Positions 7,783 to 17,349 of a stretch of 64,000 nucleotides of DNA are shown here, in pieces. The notes beneath the pieces were generated by a model that searched no databases, was not told where the DNA came from, and saw nothing but the letters and a program-made list of their open reading frames with translations. Within the stretch, counting starts at the first letter, position 1; each line of letters opens with the position of its first letter. Source of the stretch: Chloroflexota bacterium (GTDB taxonomy: Bacteria > Chloroflexota > Ktedonobacteria > Ktedonobacterales > Ktedonobacteraceae); contig CADDZH010000003.1 of the NCBI GenBank assembly GCA_902812455.1, forward strand, positions 29,181 through 93,180. Reading direction: 5' to 3'. The position numbers and the translations under genes are program-made.

Positions 7783-9312
7783 ATGTTAGCAAAAGTACAA
7801 AGTTGTGCAGTTATTGGCCTGGAGGGCGCTCTTGTCGAGGTGGAGGTCGATCTCTCAAATGGTCTTGCCGCTTTCACTATTGTTGGACTGCCGGATGCCG
7901 CTGTGAACGAGTCGCGAGAACGGGTGCGCTCGGCTATCAGGAATAGCGGCTGCCTATTTCCCTACAAGCGTATCACGGTAAACCTCGCGCCAGCCGATTT
8001 ACGCAAGGAGGGACCAGCCTATGACCTACCTATCGCTATCGGCATTTTGCTTGCCTCCGGCCAGATCAATCCCGACGTGCAGCTCGGGGACTATCTCTTC
8101 CTGGGAGAACTCTCTCTGGATGGAGGCCTGCGCCATACGAACGGTATTTTGCCCATGGTGGCCCTGGCATGCGAGAAACAGGTCAAAACCGTCTTTGTAC
8201 CTGCAGAAGATGCTCTGGAGGCTGCGCTCATTCGCGGAGTCGCTATTTATCCCGTGGAGACGCTTACTCAGTTGATTGCTCATCTCAATGGCGAGCGGCA
8301 GATCGAGCCATATATGGCCGATCCGCGCATCCTGGAACACGTTGATGCCATCGCCTATGGCCATGATATGGCGGCTGTACGTGGACAGGAACACGTCAAG
8401 CGTGCTTTAGAGGTTGCCGCAAGTGGGGGGCACAACATTCTGATGAGTGGTCCTCCCGGCTCCGGCAAGACGCTGCTCGCCCGCTCTGTGCCTTCCATTC
8501 TTCCTCGTATGACCATCGAAGAAGCCCTGGAAGTCACCAAGATTTATAGTGTGAGCGGGATGCTTCCGGCAGATATGCCGCTTGTGCTGCAACGACCCTT
8601 CCGTGCGCCGCACCATACCATTAGCCATGCAGGCCTGGTGGGAGGTGGGCGCATCCCTCGCCCCGGCGAGATCAGCCTGGCCCATCGCGGTGTGCTTTTC
8701 CTGGATGAGTTGCCCGAATTTGGGCAGAACGTGCTGGAAGTGCTACGCCAGCCTCTTGAGGACAAAGTAGTGACGATCTCACGAGCGCAGGGCACGATTA
8801 CCTATCCTGCCAACTTCATGCTGATTTCTTCAATGAATCCTTGCCCTTGTGGCTTCTATTCCGATCCCGTCAAAGAGTGTACCTGCTCGGCCACAGCCAT
8901 CGCTCGTTACCAGAAACGCATCAGCGGCCCCCTGCTCGACCGCATCGATATTCACATCGAAGTACCCCGCGTCGATTACGAGAAGCTGGCTGACAAGCGG
9001 AGTGTAGAGAACTCAGAGGCGATCCGCAAACGAGTGCAGGCAGCACGTGAACGGCAACTACAACGGTTAACTGATACCAGGCTTACCTGTAACGCCGAAA
9101 TGGGGCCGACCGAAGTGCGCCAGTTTTGCCAGACGGATGCCTCCGGCGAAAAACTGCTCAAGGCGGCGATGCAGCAGCTACACCTGTCAGCAAGGGCTTA
9201 TCACCGTGTCCTCAAGCTGGCCAGAACGATAGCCGATCTGGCGGAAAGCGAGATGATCCTGGCCAATCATATTGCTGAAGCTATCCAGTATCGACCGAGA
9301 GTAGGGATATGA
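7783..9312 (+). CDS. comM: YifB/ComM-type magnesium-chelatase-like AAA+ ATPase
   Basis: The 509-residue protein has the ComM order: an N-terminal Lon-protease-like domain (1-170), an AAA+ core with Walker A GPPGSGKT (223-230) and FLDELPEF (306-312), a four-cysteine insert (CPCGFYSDPVKECTC), and a C-terminal Mg-chelatase subunit domain. ComM is a hexameric branch-migration helicase that supports recombination in natural transformation. A GTG at 7765 opens the frame earlier, but GGGAGA (7768-7773) sits at the right distance from the ATG at 7783. The last 160 codons exist in a second copy near 48.2 kb. Confidence 0.9.
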   Translation: MLAKVQSCAVIGLEGALVEVEVDLSNGLAAFTIVGLPDAAVNESRERVRSAIRNSGCLFPYKRITVNLAPADLRKEGPAYDLPIAIGILLASGQINPDVQLGDYLFLGELSLDGGLRHTNGILPMVALACEKQVKTVFVPAEDALEAALIRGVAIYPVETLTQLIAHLNGERQIEPYMADPRILEHVDAIAYGHDMAAVRGQEHVKRALEVAASGGHNILMSGPPGSGKTLLARSVPSILPRMTIEEALEVTKIYSVSGMLPADMPLVLQRPFRAPHHTISHAGLVGGGRIPRPGEISLAHRGVLFLDELPEFGQNVLEVLRQPLEDKVVTISRAQGTITYPANFMLISSMNPCPCGFYSDPVKECTCSATAIARYQKRISGPLLDRIDIHIEVPRVDYEKLADKRSVENSEAIRKRVQAARERQLQRLTDTRLTCNAEMGPTEVRQFCQTDASGEKLLKAAMQQLHLSARAYHRVLKLARTIADLAESEMILANHIAEAIQYRPRVGI

Positions 9313-9454
9313 GCTTGCGGTCTGTTTTTCATATAGTTATTAGCCGCTGAAGCTGGCTTGAGGGGGTCGAGCACTTCACTATCAAGTATCAAGCAGAGGA
9401 CAATAGCATAGTGTGTAGGAGCTGCGAGGTTAGTGAAAGCGCCTACGCGTGAAC

Positions 9455-10120
9455 CTATAGCTCATGTATATCCTGATTTTCTCTTCTGAGGGTATGATCC
9501 AAATATTCTATTTGGAATAGCGTACCTGAGATGAGCCAGGTTGGACCAACATATGGCCGAATCAGTAACTCTGCCGCAAGGCAAAGGTCGTCGCCTGGAT
9601 TCCACTGAACGCCATTATCGCGAACCCATACTAGCGATCTATTCCCTAAAATCGCTTGATCTGGTCGGCATAGGAGTTCTGCAATGGTTGAGGGATGCTT
9701 CCCCAAAACCTTTCCTATATTCTGGCTCACTTGTACAATACTTTCCCCATTATACGTATGAAAACTGGCTATAAGCCCATCAAGTAAGGGCTTGATCAAA
9801 CTGGCGACGTTCACTGTCTTCTCAGAAGGTGCCATGATTGTCATTTTTAGACCAAAGTGTGAAAGAGAGTTTGCAGGGATATGATGCACTTCAACCTGGC
9901 TGGTTCTGAAAGAGTACCAGATAGAAGCAGGATTTACTGCCGAGGTAAGGTGTGGGACTTCCACATTGTTCCATTGTGCTAATTTCTGAGCGGTCTGCCA
10001 ATATGAGAAGCCGGCATGAACATCTGCGATGGCATAGCGGTGATAGTGAAGAGAACCTGGAAGTGGCTGCGGTGGCTCTGGGACTGAAAAAGAACGTGTA
10101 AACGTCAAGAGCATAGGCAC
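9455..10120 (-). CDS. Hypothetical protein
   Basis: This is a 221-residue open frame with no family that I recognise. It has no signal peptide and no membrane segment. It contains a tryptophan-rich stretch (FSYWQTAQKLAQWNN), a central SEKTVNVASLIKPLLDGLIASFHTY segment, and a C-terminal WLISGTLFQIEYLDHTLRREN. The pattern is that of a soluble alpha/beta protein. Codon use resembles the flanking genes and no competing frame of similar quality exists. The region 9313-9454 downstream shows nothing else. Confidence 0.6.
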   Translation of the reverse strand: MPMLLTFTRSFSVPEPPQPLPGSLHYHRYAIADVHAGFSYWQTAQKLAQWNNVEVPHLTSAVNPASIWYSFRTSQVEVHHIPANSLSHFGLKMTIMAPSEKTVNVASLIKPLLDGLIASFHTYNGESIVQVSQNIGKVLGKHPSTIAELLCRPDQAILGNRSLVWVRDNGVQWNPGDDLCLAAELLIRPYVGPTWLISGTLFQIEYLDHTLRRENQDIHEL

Positions 10121-10223
10121 TCCCCCATATTAAGTGTGCCTGCTTGCTGTCTGTGGATTGGTCAAGACCAGGGAGGTTTCCTGAGGAGGATTTGCTTCAG
10201 GTGGGAGAGGCGAAGCGCGGGGA

Positions 10224-10853
10224 TTACTGGAAGACCTGAGGAGCGTAGCGCTCAAGATCGTCTTTCAGCCCACTCGTTCGCCAGGAATGGCCCATGAAGA
10301 GCAATGGAATATAGTGGTAGATATCGTAAGGGCTCTCGCCTTTCCGTCCCAGCATAGCTGCAGCCCCTCTGGTGCTCTGCATAGCCGGGCGATGTTCCCG
10401 GATGCTATTTGCAATTGGCATGATCTGAGGTGCCTCGCGCAGTTGCAGAGCATCGTACCTCCTCCAATATGGAGGGTTGGTGATACGAGAGATATTCTCC
10501 CAGGGAGAGAAAACCGTGTGGCCTGTGTAAGTGAAAATGATTCCTTCCTGCCCAGTGATCAGGAAATGCTGCTTTGCCGTTCGCCTGAGAATAAAGCCGA
10601 GCACGGCGAGAAATAACGCCACGCCGACACATGCTAGGAAGAGGCCAATGTCACGTTTCACAACGAGAGCAACGATGGCCAAAGCTGCCAAGGCGACAGC
10701 TAGAAACAGGACATAGCCGAATACAATTTTTTGGACAGAGCCACCCGTATAGACGTGGGGCCGAGTGAGCAGGTTCGAGAGATTTTGGGAGAATTCCACT
10801 TTTCCTCCTTCATGAATAGACCGTTGGAGTAATTCACGCTCTACCTGGAACAC
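10224..10853 (-). CDS. Two-helix membrane protein of unknown function
   Basis: The 209-residue protein has an N-terminal cytoplasmic segment, two adjacent transmembrane helices (about 43-64 and 70-89), and a soluble C-terminal domain of about 115 residues containing FLITGQEGIIFTYTG and a WENISRI motif. This layout resembles membrane proteins with a PH-like (DUF304/YcxB-type) domain, but the match is only suggestive. The start ATG is preceded by a weak ribosome-binding site. It lies directly before the ISL3 element, and its own upstream region runs into the element's left end. Confidence 0.6.
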   Translation of the reverse strand: MFQVERELLQRSIHEGGKVEFSQNLSNLLTRPHVYTGGSVQKIVFGYVLFLAVALAALAIVALVVKRDIGLFLACVGVALFLAVLGFILRRTAKQHFLITGQEGIIFTYTGHTVFSPWENISRITNPPYWRRYDALQLREAPQIMPIANSIREHRPAMQSTRGAAAMLGRKGESPYDIYHYIPLLFMGHSWRTSGLKDDLERYAPQVFQ

Positions 10854-11056
10854 GCGAAAGGAAGTTTGATGGCTTCGTCATGCTAGCGAGTAGATGCAGA
10901 GCATGCTGATTAACCAACGCGATGTGCAAGGTTACTTGCCAAAGCAAGAGGCTCATCTCGAAAAAAGTGAGGTTGCTTGCTTTTGGCGAGAAGTGGATGT
11001 GCAATGGGAGAAAGAGGAACAACGGAGCAGGTCAAGGAGAGCGGAGAAGGGAGCAG

Positions 11057-12215
11057 TTAGGCGCGGCGCAGGACGTGCAGGCGTAAGAGGTCAAAATTGG
11101 CGCGACCGAACATCAGCCGCTTTTGCAGTTTTAAGCAGTTGACCTGCGCTTCCACGGGACCATTACTCCACTGGGAAGTGAAGGCGGCGCGCACAGCGGC
11201 AAAATCATGCCGGATGCCGTGAGCAAAGCTCATGAGTTCGCGAATGCCACTCTGCTCGGCTTGTGCCAGCCAGCTCTCCAGGTCCGTGTCTCGATGGTCG
11301 GCCAGCATCGAGACGAAGGCTTGAGTCAGCTCATAGGCGCGGTCGAGACCAGCATGAGCCGCGCGGATGCGGGCGATTTGCCCTCGTTGCTTCTCATCCA
11401 GCTTCACGGCTTGACTCACATACAGCCAGGAGGCCCGCGCTGGGGACAGGCGGCGTTTCACGCACGGTTTGGGGACAGGATCGGCGGGTCCATTGACGCT
11501 GGCCCCATCCGCAGACAGTTCCAGCGAGGCTGAGTTTCCCGCAGCCCGATGCTGCTTGCGCACGCTGGACATGAAGAGGCGAAACAAGGCCACCGAGCCA
11601 GTGTAGCCACGTGCTTTGACTTCCGAGTAGAGCTGGGAGCCATTCCAACATCCCGCCTTCCAGCGCTCCAGGATGTAGGGCTTGTAGGGATCGAGAATGC
11701 TTCCTTGATACGCCGCTCTGCTTCGCTCGGGAAAGGACTTGGCGACCAGAAATTTCCGCACCGTCTGTCGGGACAGGTGCAGCCGGCGTGCAATCTCTCG
11801 CTGGGAGATGGCCTGCTGATGGAGCGTCCGCACGGCCTCATAGCGGGCGTAACGATTGGCGCGCGACACCTGGCTAGGAGACAAGGCCTCCTGACCATTC
11901 ACTGACCTGGTGGGCAAGTGGCGTGGCTCCGATGACATCGACCGCCAATGCTTCTCGGGCTCGTCTGGTTTGGGCGCGTCTGCGAGTCTACGCTCCGCTT
12001 GTTTTCCCCGGGCCCGCAGCGGAATGCCGTCGGAAGCATCCTCCTCCACTTCCGGTAAGACCTTCTGCTTGCGCGCCATTCAGTTCTTTGAGCCCATCAC
12101 GCAGGTTTTTCACCAGATGGAATCTGTCCGCAATCTGCTGCGCTTGTGGAGCGCCTTTCCTGGCCGCTGCGGCGTACTCTCCTCCTCGATCGCGGCTGAT
12201 GACCTCGATTTCTGG
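11057..12215 (-). pseudogene. ISL3 transposase, C-terminal half (split and frameshifted)
   Basis: On the minus strand the segment begins [20 protein letters not shown], which is the second catalytic region of ISL3 DDE transposases, followed by [18 protein letters not shown] single extra A near 12079 then shifts the frame. The remaining 340 codons carry on with a long insert containing a helix-turn-helix (SQREIARRLHLSRQTVRKFL) and the family C-terminus with SNGPVEAQVNCLKLQKRLMFGRA. The N-terminal half lies about 4.4 kb away at 16607-17218, beyond the Tn554-like insertion. Both lesions prevent production of an active transposase. Confidence 0.85.
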
Positions 12216-12299
12216 TTTTAACCATACTACGGAAAGACAGCGTAGAGATACACAACAAGCCATGTACCCCTACGAAGTGGTAGTTTGTACCCTTCCTTG

Positions 12300-12914
12300 C
12301 TACCCGCCAGATTTTTCCTTGAACTTGTGAAGCTGAGCCTCCGCAGCTTCAGCCCGCAGCCGCCAGGTGAGCGCCTCATCTTGTTGCCCAAGCCAGCGTT
12401 CTCGCTGCTCGGCCAACGTTCGCTCGGCGGCAATCAAACGCTCGGCCAGTGCTTCCTTACTCATACGCAGATAGCGCTGACGTACCCGCTGCTCGTTCCG
12501 GCCAGGCTTGACCACACTTGGTGACGATGTCAGCGTCACGACTAGAGGTTTGGCTCTCTTTCGAGGCTCGCCTCGCCAGCTTCGATGTTGCTCGTAGTAG
12601 GCCCTGGCCTGCTGATTGTCAAGGATCGCACTCTCGGAGATGCCTCGATGGTCTGGGTCTAGCTCTTTCGATTTGAGCGCAATGGTGGAGAGCGAGACCC
12701 GCTGGTTGTCCTTGAGGAGCGCATCCACACTTCGTCTCACCAACTGAATGGTCCGTTGTCTCAGTGGTTCATACACGGACGCTTCGAGCCAGGGATGAGC
12801 TGGTTGCCCCTCAAAGCTACTTGCTCGTTCTCGGTTGGATCTGGATGAGTGTCTGGCGTTTTTCGTCTTGTTGATAGGCGGCAATTTGTTCCATCTCCTT
12901 GAGTTCCAATTCAC
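12300..12914 (-). CDS. TnpC-like accessory protein of the Tn554-like transposon
   Basis: The 204-residue basic protein overlaps the end of the second recombinase gene by about 98 bp. In Tn554 the third gene encodes a small protein that influences transposition efficiency and orientation. Here the central part (EPLRQRTIQLVRRSVDALLKDNQRVSLSTIALKS) resembles a winged or helical DNA-binding region. The last 70 residues are strongly helical and charged (LAERLIAAERTLAEQRERWLGQQDEAL), probably a coiled coil. The true start is uncertain and may lie inside the overlap. The assignment rests mainly on position. Confidence 0.65.
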   Translation of the reverse strand: MNWNSRRWNKLPPINKTKNARHSSRSNRERASSFEGQPAHPWLEASVYEPLRQRTIQLVRRSVDALLKDNQRVSLSTIALKSKELDPDHRGISESAILDNQQARAYYEQHRSWRGEPRKRAKPLVVTLTSSPSVVKPGRNEQRVRQRYLRMSKEALAERLIAAERTLAEQRERWLGQQDEALTWRLRAEAAEAQLHKFKEKSGG

Positions 12915-15042
12915 ACGCTCGGATAAGCTGTTTCATTTTTTCGGTTTCCAGGACCAATTCTTCGTGTTCATAGTAGGAGAGACGTTCTCTGGCCCAACGC
13001 AGTTTTTCTTCCACCTGATAGCGTTTTGCAGGGTCTGGGGCTTTGGCAGGGCAGTGAATACAATCAAACTGGTTGGGGCACGAGATATCAAGGGTGCATT
13101 CGCCTCCACAGACAGGCACCAGCATCCCCACTCGCTTGAGCGCGCTCTCCGCCAAGGTGCGGATCTCCTGCGGAGAGCGCAAGATGGCCTCGCGGACTTG
13201 AATCCGGGCGGCCAGGCGACTGACAAACGAAGCGTGTTCCTCTGCCACCATCCCTGGAGTTTTCTTGCTGTAGTAATCGGTCACCTCCAGATTTTTTTGT
13301 TTGAGCCACTCGGCAACCAAGTCGAGAGGAACCCCTTCGATCTGCACCGCATAGGTGGCGAAGGCATGACGAAGCAGGTGCGCTTTGATGGTGACGGGCT
13401 TCCCATCGCTACCGGTGAAAATCATGCCATGCAGCAAAAAGCGAAGACAGGCGGTAATGGTATTCCCATTTAAATGCTGAGAGCAATACTGAAACAGATA
13501 GGGTGCTGGACCGAAGCGATGGCTTCGTCCCTCGTTTGGAGCAAAAGGCACATGAGGAAGGGCTTCCCCTGGCTGAAGTCGATAATGTTCACTGAGCATG
13601 TGGCAGACTTTCTCCACAAGCCGAATGGTTTCTTTGCCCACCGCGTAGTTATGCAGGGTCAAGCTCCGCTCCCCTTTGGGAATCAACCGAAAGAGATAGC
13701 GAATCCGAGGCGACTGGTCGGCTGATCGGACGGGGGGATCATCAACCAACTGAACCAGGCAGGAACGCGAAATGTTCATCTGAAGCAGCTCATTCATCCG
13801 CATCCCCGTCGTGGTCAGGACATCTAAGGCGAGCAGTCCAAAGAGCGTGGAAACATAGAGCGATTCGACGGGAATGAGAACTCCTTGCGCTTTCTCCTGG
13901 GCTCCACTCAGGAAGAGTCCGTCACTGCTGGAACCAGGATTTGTCCCATCGGTCCAGCACAAGATGCCTGCCGTCTGGCTGTTAAAAGGAGCGGTCGCGG
14001 TTTCATCTCCCTCTTCTCCGTATCCCCACGCGCGTAACCAGGCTTGTCGGCTGGCGATCTCCTCTGAGGTGCCATGTCGAGGACCCTGAGCAAGCATATT
14101 GCGTTTGAGCAGTTCAGTAAACCACCACTCCTCAACAGGAGCAGTATCAGCTAGTCGCTCGATTTTGACACACTCAAGGAACAAGCCATTGAGTGCCTCA
14201 GAGAATTGCTCGATCTGCCGGTTAAGACGGCTGCGTGCCATCCGATGGTGATACTGCTCCGCATGAGCCTGGACAAAGCTGTACCGATCCCAGATCGTGA
14301 AGTGAAGCCGTTCCACTGGGGGCTCTCCCTCTTCGTAGCTGAAATCAAGGGGAAGGTTGGAGCGATCTGGCAAGACCTGTGCTACAGCCTGCCGATAGGC
14401 GGTTCGTAACCGGGCCAGTTTGTTGAAACGGAGATGTGCTTCGGCTCGCATCTGAGCAAATTGGGGAACAATGGCTTCCGTTTCCCGCTTTCGGCTTTGC
14501 TGTTGTCGAGCTTCAATCGCTTTTTTGGAGATAATCCCTTCGACCAGAAGCGGATTGGCCAATGGAAGCACAAAGCGCCGGTAGCGGTCCTGCAGATCAG
14601 GAGGCAGGGACGTGAACCAATTCCAGACATGGGTGGTCGAGCTAGTATACTTGCGCAGGAATTGAAAGCGAGTGTATTCGCTCTCTGTAGAGACCACCTC
14701 CGCTTTGAGATAGCGTGGTAAATGGGTATCAGCATGCCACTCCTCACCGTTTTCGAGTCTGAGGGCGGGGAAGAGTCGGCTGAATCCCACATGCAGATGG
14801 CGTACCGCAAATTCAACGGTTCGCACATCTTGCCGACGAGCTGCCAACACTGCTGCAATGAGGGTGAGATGATTTCCCCAAGGCGACCTAACGACATGTG
14901 CCAGCAAATATCGAACAATCCGTTCGTGGACAGCAGGCCATTCTCCGCCTGTTTTGGGGGCATGCAGCACCTCTGGAGCCACATGCTCGGCCAGACTTTC
15001 CCAGGTACAGCCATCGTAGGGATTCGGTCTTTTCCCTCTCAT
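12817..15042 (-). CDS. Tyrosine recombinase, TnpB-like (Tn554 family)
   Basis: The 741-residue protein contains a tyrosine-recombinase catalytic domain: Arg in TTTGMRMNELLQM, His-x-x-Arg in HLLRHAFATYAV, and a Tyr in EVTDYYSKKTPG. A large N-terminal region precedes it. After the catalytic part is a cysteine-rich segment (VCGGECTLDISCPNQFDCIHC) that could bind zinc, then a coiled coil. Tn554 TnpB has a similarly long two-part layout. The frame is open upstream to 15201, but the ATG at 15042 has a strong AGGGGAGG site and lies 2 nt after the stop of the first recombinase gene. Confidence 0.8.
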   Translation of the reverse strand: MRGKRPNPYDGCTWESLAEHVAPEVLHAPKTGGEWPAVHERIVRYLLAHVVRSPWGNHLTLIAAVLAARRQDVRTVEFAVRHLHVGFSRLFPALRLENGEEWHADTHLPRYLKAEVVSTESEYTRFQFLRKYTSSTTHVWNWFTSLPPDLQDRYRRFVLPLANPLLVEGIISKKAIEARQQQSRKRETEAIVPQFAQMRAEAHLRFNKLARLRTAYRQAVAQVLPDRSNLPLDFSYEEGEPPVERLHFTIWDRYSFVQAHAEQYHHRMARSRLNRQIEQFSEALNGLFLECVKIERLADTAPVEEWWFTELLKRNMLAQGPRHGTSEEIASRQAWLRAWGYGEEGDETATAPFNSQTAGILCWTDGTNPGSSSDGLFLSGAQEKAQGVLIPVESLYVSTLFGLLALDVLTTTGMRMNELLQMNISRSCLVQLVDDPPVRSADQSPRIRYLFRLIPKGERSLTLHNYAVGKETIRLVEKVCHMLSEHYRLQPGEALPHVPFAPNEGRSHRFGPAPYLFQYCSQHLNGNTITACLRFLLHGMIFTGSDGKPVTIKAHLLRHAFATYAVQIEGVPLDLVAEWLKQKNLEVTDYYSKKTPGMVAEEHASFVSRLAARIQVREAILRSPQEIRTLAESALKRVGMLVPVCGGECTLDISCPNQFDCIHCPAKAPDPAKRYQVEEKLRWARERLSYYEHEELVLETEKMKQLIRACELELKEMEQIAAYQQDEKRQTLIQIQPRTSK

Positions 15043-15044
15043 AG

Positions 15045-16496
15045 CTACGCCTCCCCTGCCAGTCCGTAGATAAACGAGAGATCGGGCTCCTGCAGGTACT
15101 CCCGCTCTTCGAGAGCAGATGGGGCCTGGAGTCTTGTTTCTGACTGTGATGGGGCAGCCAAGGAGTTTTTTCGCTTCTGCTGCTCTCTCTCCTTCAAACA
15201 AGTTTGCACCTGGGTATGGAGGCCATCGAGAAATCGGTCATGGGTCTCGCGATCCAAACTTTGCTCAAAGTAATGTTCATAGACGGAGAGCGTCTCTGGA
15301 CTTCTCCATTTCATGTACTCAACTAGACCCCGGAGCCGTCGTTTGATCTCTGCTTCGTTCTTCGCCGTTTCGTAAATATCCCGAACAGCCCCTGTGACCA
15401 GCCAGTGTCGCGCTTGATGGACATCGGCTTCGATCCCAGCCGCCTGGCAGGCAGGATTCCAGTAATGTTCTCGATACGCCTTTGCAGTGAGTTGTGTCCC
15501 CTGAAGAGTTAAAAACACGGGAATGGTCGAGAGGTCAAGCAGTTTCCGTTTCGCCAGATCGAGGTAGGTCGCCAGATCATAGCCTGCTTTGTCAAAACGA
15601 ATACGCTCCTGATCAAAGTAGCGCTTGAGCAGTACCACCGTTTCCTCATGAAAACTGATCACTTTTGTTCGTCTCCCGAAACTCCCCTTGTTGAATGCCT
15701 GGGCTTTTGTGTGAGTGCCCAGCACAACCCAGTCGCTGAGCATGAGGCCACAGATCTCGGAAATGCGTGCGCCTGTTTCAAAAAGCAGCCAGGTCACGAC
15801 CTCATCGCGCTGCCGTGTCTGTTTCAACAACAGGTGCTTTCCACCTCGCAGGATGAGTCCGGGGAACGTCGGGTCAGCAATGATCTGTGGTGTCCATTCT
15901 TCATGCTCCAACTTGTAGTAATTGTCCGAGAGACGATGAGTCGGGCGCTGACGTTTTTCGACGACACCGCTCTCGTCGGGCATGCGAGGAAATGCCCCCT
16001 CCGGTTCCTGCCGGTCAAGAACCATCTCAACCGCAGCAATGGTTGCACTCATGGAGTCAATCAAGGGATTGGGGTAAGCGTAGTTCCCTCCCTCTCGCAT
16101 GATCTGGTAAAACAACTTCAACGCGGCCAAAAAGATCCGCAGACTACTGCGTGTGCCGTCGGTCAATACCACATATTTCCAGCCATCTCGGTGCGGCTGC
16201 ACTTTACACTGGAGTTTCTGGATCAGGTAATCTTCGACGGCTTGCCGAATGCGCCCCGGAGCATCATTCCAACACACTCCCGCACGAATTTGCCAGGGGT
16301 CTGTCTCCAGGTACGTAAAAAAAGGAAGCATGGCATACAGATAGACTTGAACGGTCTTTTGGCTCACACGAGCACAGGCTTCTTTGCCGAAGCGTGTCAA
16401 GGAAATATGTAACCGATCAGAGCAATCAAACACGAGAAACGGGTGCTGATGCTCACTGCCTTGAGGCCGTGGAACAAACCAATATGAAGAAGTCAT
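15045..16496 (-). CDS. Tyrosine recombinase, TnpA-like (Tn554 family)
   Basis: The protein of about 483 residues is a phage-integrase-type recombinase. Catalytic residues can be read in order: Arg in ETGARISEICGLML, His-x-x-Arg in HQARHWLVTGAV, and Tyr in LSVYEHYFEQ. An N-terminal SAM-like, core-binding domain (about 50-200) precedes them. It is the first gene of the transposon and is followed within 2 nt by the second recombinase. A GTG at 16511 is an alternative start; the ATG at 16496 has AAAGGTGG upstream, at a somewhat long distance. Confidence 0.8.
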   Translation of the reverse strand: MTSSYWFVPRPQGSEHQHPFLVFDCSDRLHISLTRFGKEACARVSQKTVQVYLYAMLPFFTYLETDPWQIRAGVCWNDAPGRIRQAVEDYLIQKLQCKVQPHRDGWKYVVLTDGTRSSLRIFLAALKLFYQIMREGGNYAYPNPLIDSMSATIAAVEMVLDRQEPEGAFPRMPDESGVVEKRQRPTHRLSDNYYKLEHEEWTPQIIADPTFPGLILRGGKHLLLKQTRQRDEVVTWLLFETGARISEICGLMLSDWVVLGTHTKAQAFNKGSFGRRTKVISFHEETVVLLKRYFDQERIRFDKAGYDLATYLDLAKRKLLDLSTIPVFLTLQGTQLTAKAYREHYWNPACQAAGIEADVHQARHWLVTGAVRDIYETAKNEAEIKRRLRGLVEYMKWRSPETLSVYEHYFEQSLDRETHDRFLDGLHTQVQTCLKEREQQKRKNSLAAPSQSETRLQAPSALEEREYLQEPDLSFIYGLAGEA

Positions 16497-16606
16497 TCCC
16501 ACACTTGCCACCTTTTCACACAGACTCTCTACTGACTTCCAGTGTACAGCTAGATGGCCTTAACACCAAGAGGCAAGGACTTCTTTCTTACAAAGGGGTT
16601 TACTAA

Positions 16607-17218
16607 ATGATGGGCGAGCAGCCAGGTCGTGAGCGGGTCCTCCTGGCGATCGGGAAGGAGTTCGATTGGGCAGCGCTTCTCGAGATCCACCAGGAGCGTG
16701 CCGTAGGTCTGGCCTTTTTTCCACGCCCAATCATCCACGCCAAGGATGCGGACCGATGACGGAACGGGGCAGACGACCTGGCGCAGACGACGAAGCAGTG
16801 TGGGAGCTGAGACCAGCATTCCCAGCGATGGTGCCAGCCGTTCGCTCACCTGGGCGCTGGTGGCCAGACCAAGGGCGACCAGCGCCTCGCGCAAGCGATT
16901 AGTTATGCGCGCATACGACTGCACCAGGTCTGGAAGCCGCTCGGTAAAGATCTGACGTGCGCAATTTGGCGTGGTACAGATGAACTTGCGCACGGTGAGC
17001 GCTAAGACGACGCGACGGCCGGCGCAGGGCAGATCGGCCACTGTTCTCCCGTAGTGGCCATGCACTCGTTCTGAGGGCCGCTGGCAGAGCGGGCAGACAG
17101 CACAGCGACGCCGGCAGGCGACGTGTAGCACCACTTCGGTCGTGGTTGCCCGAACCGACGAGATGACGATATCCTCGGGAAACGAGAACAAGAGAGAAGC
17201 GGTGTCCAGAGCATCCAT
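16607..17218 (-). pseudogene. ISL3 transposase, N-terminal half (split)
   Basis: The frame starts at MDALDTASLLF with AAGGAGG nine bases upstream, as in other ISL3 transposases. It carries the zinc-finger region (CRRRCAVCPLCQRPSERVHGHYGR, then CTTPNCARQIFTERLP) and the first catalytic region (ILGVDDWAWKKGQTYGTLLVDLEKR, with the first Asp). It stops matching the family after EDPLTTWLLAHH. The remaining codons to 16550 belong to the inserted transposon. The family sequence resumes at 12215 with PEIEVISRD. Confidence 0.88.
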
Positions 17219-17349
17219 CGATGAGACCCTCCTTGCCACGTGGCGTCGCCACAATTCATCGATGGCAGTCTATCAGAGAATGAGGGACCTGTCCAAGCAA
17301 GCAAGCTCACTTTTTTCGAGGATGAGCCACTCTTATGATAGCGTTCACA

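Larger units (their letters stand above)
12216..16606 (-). mobile_element. Tn554-like site-specific transposon
   Basis: Three minus-strand genes fill this segment: a 483-residue tyrosine recombinase, a 741-residue tyrosine recombinase, and a small basic protein. They abut or overlap and match the tnpA-tnpB-tnpC order of Tn554. The insertion splits an ISL3 transposase gene between codons for LLAHH and PEIEV, which fixes the boundaries to within a few bases. No long terminal inverted repeats and no target duplication are seen, as expected for this family. No resistance or other cargo gene is present. Confidence 0.75.
10950..17328 (-). mobile_element. ISL3-family insertion sequence interrupted by a Tn554-like transposon
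   Basis: Terminal inverted repeats can be read at both ends. The left end (10950-10986) begins GGCTCATCTCGAAAAAAGTG. The right end (17291-17328), read inward, begins GGCTCATCCTCGAAAAAAGT, with TTGCTTGC further in on both sides. They enclose one ISL3 transposase gene split into an N-terminal half (16607-17218) and a C-terminal half (11057-12215), with about 4.4 kb of foreign DNA in between. No 8-bp target duplication is seen (AAGCAAGA on the left, ACTCTTAT on the right). Confidence 0.85.

Noticed and set aside
15648..16412. Plus-strand frame of 254 codons opposite the TnpA-like recombinase
   Set aside because: No motif is seen, and the minus strand has the full recombinase catalytic set.
10942..17336. 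8-bp target duplication of the interrupted ISL3 element
   Set aside because: The flanks AAGCAAGA and ACTCTTAT do not match, so no duplication is reported.
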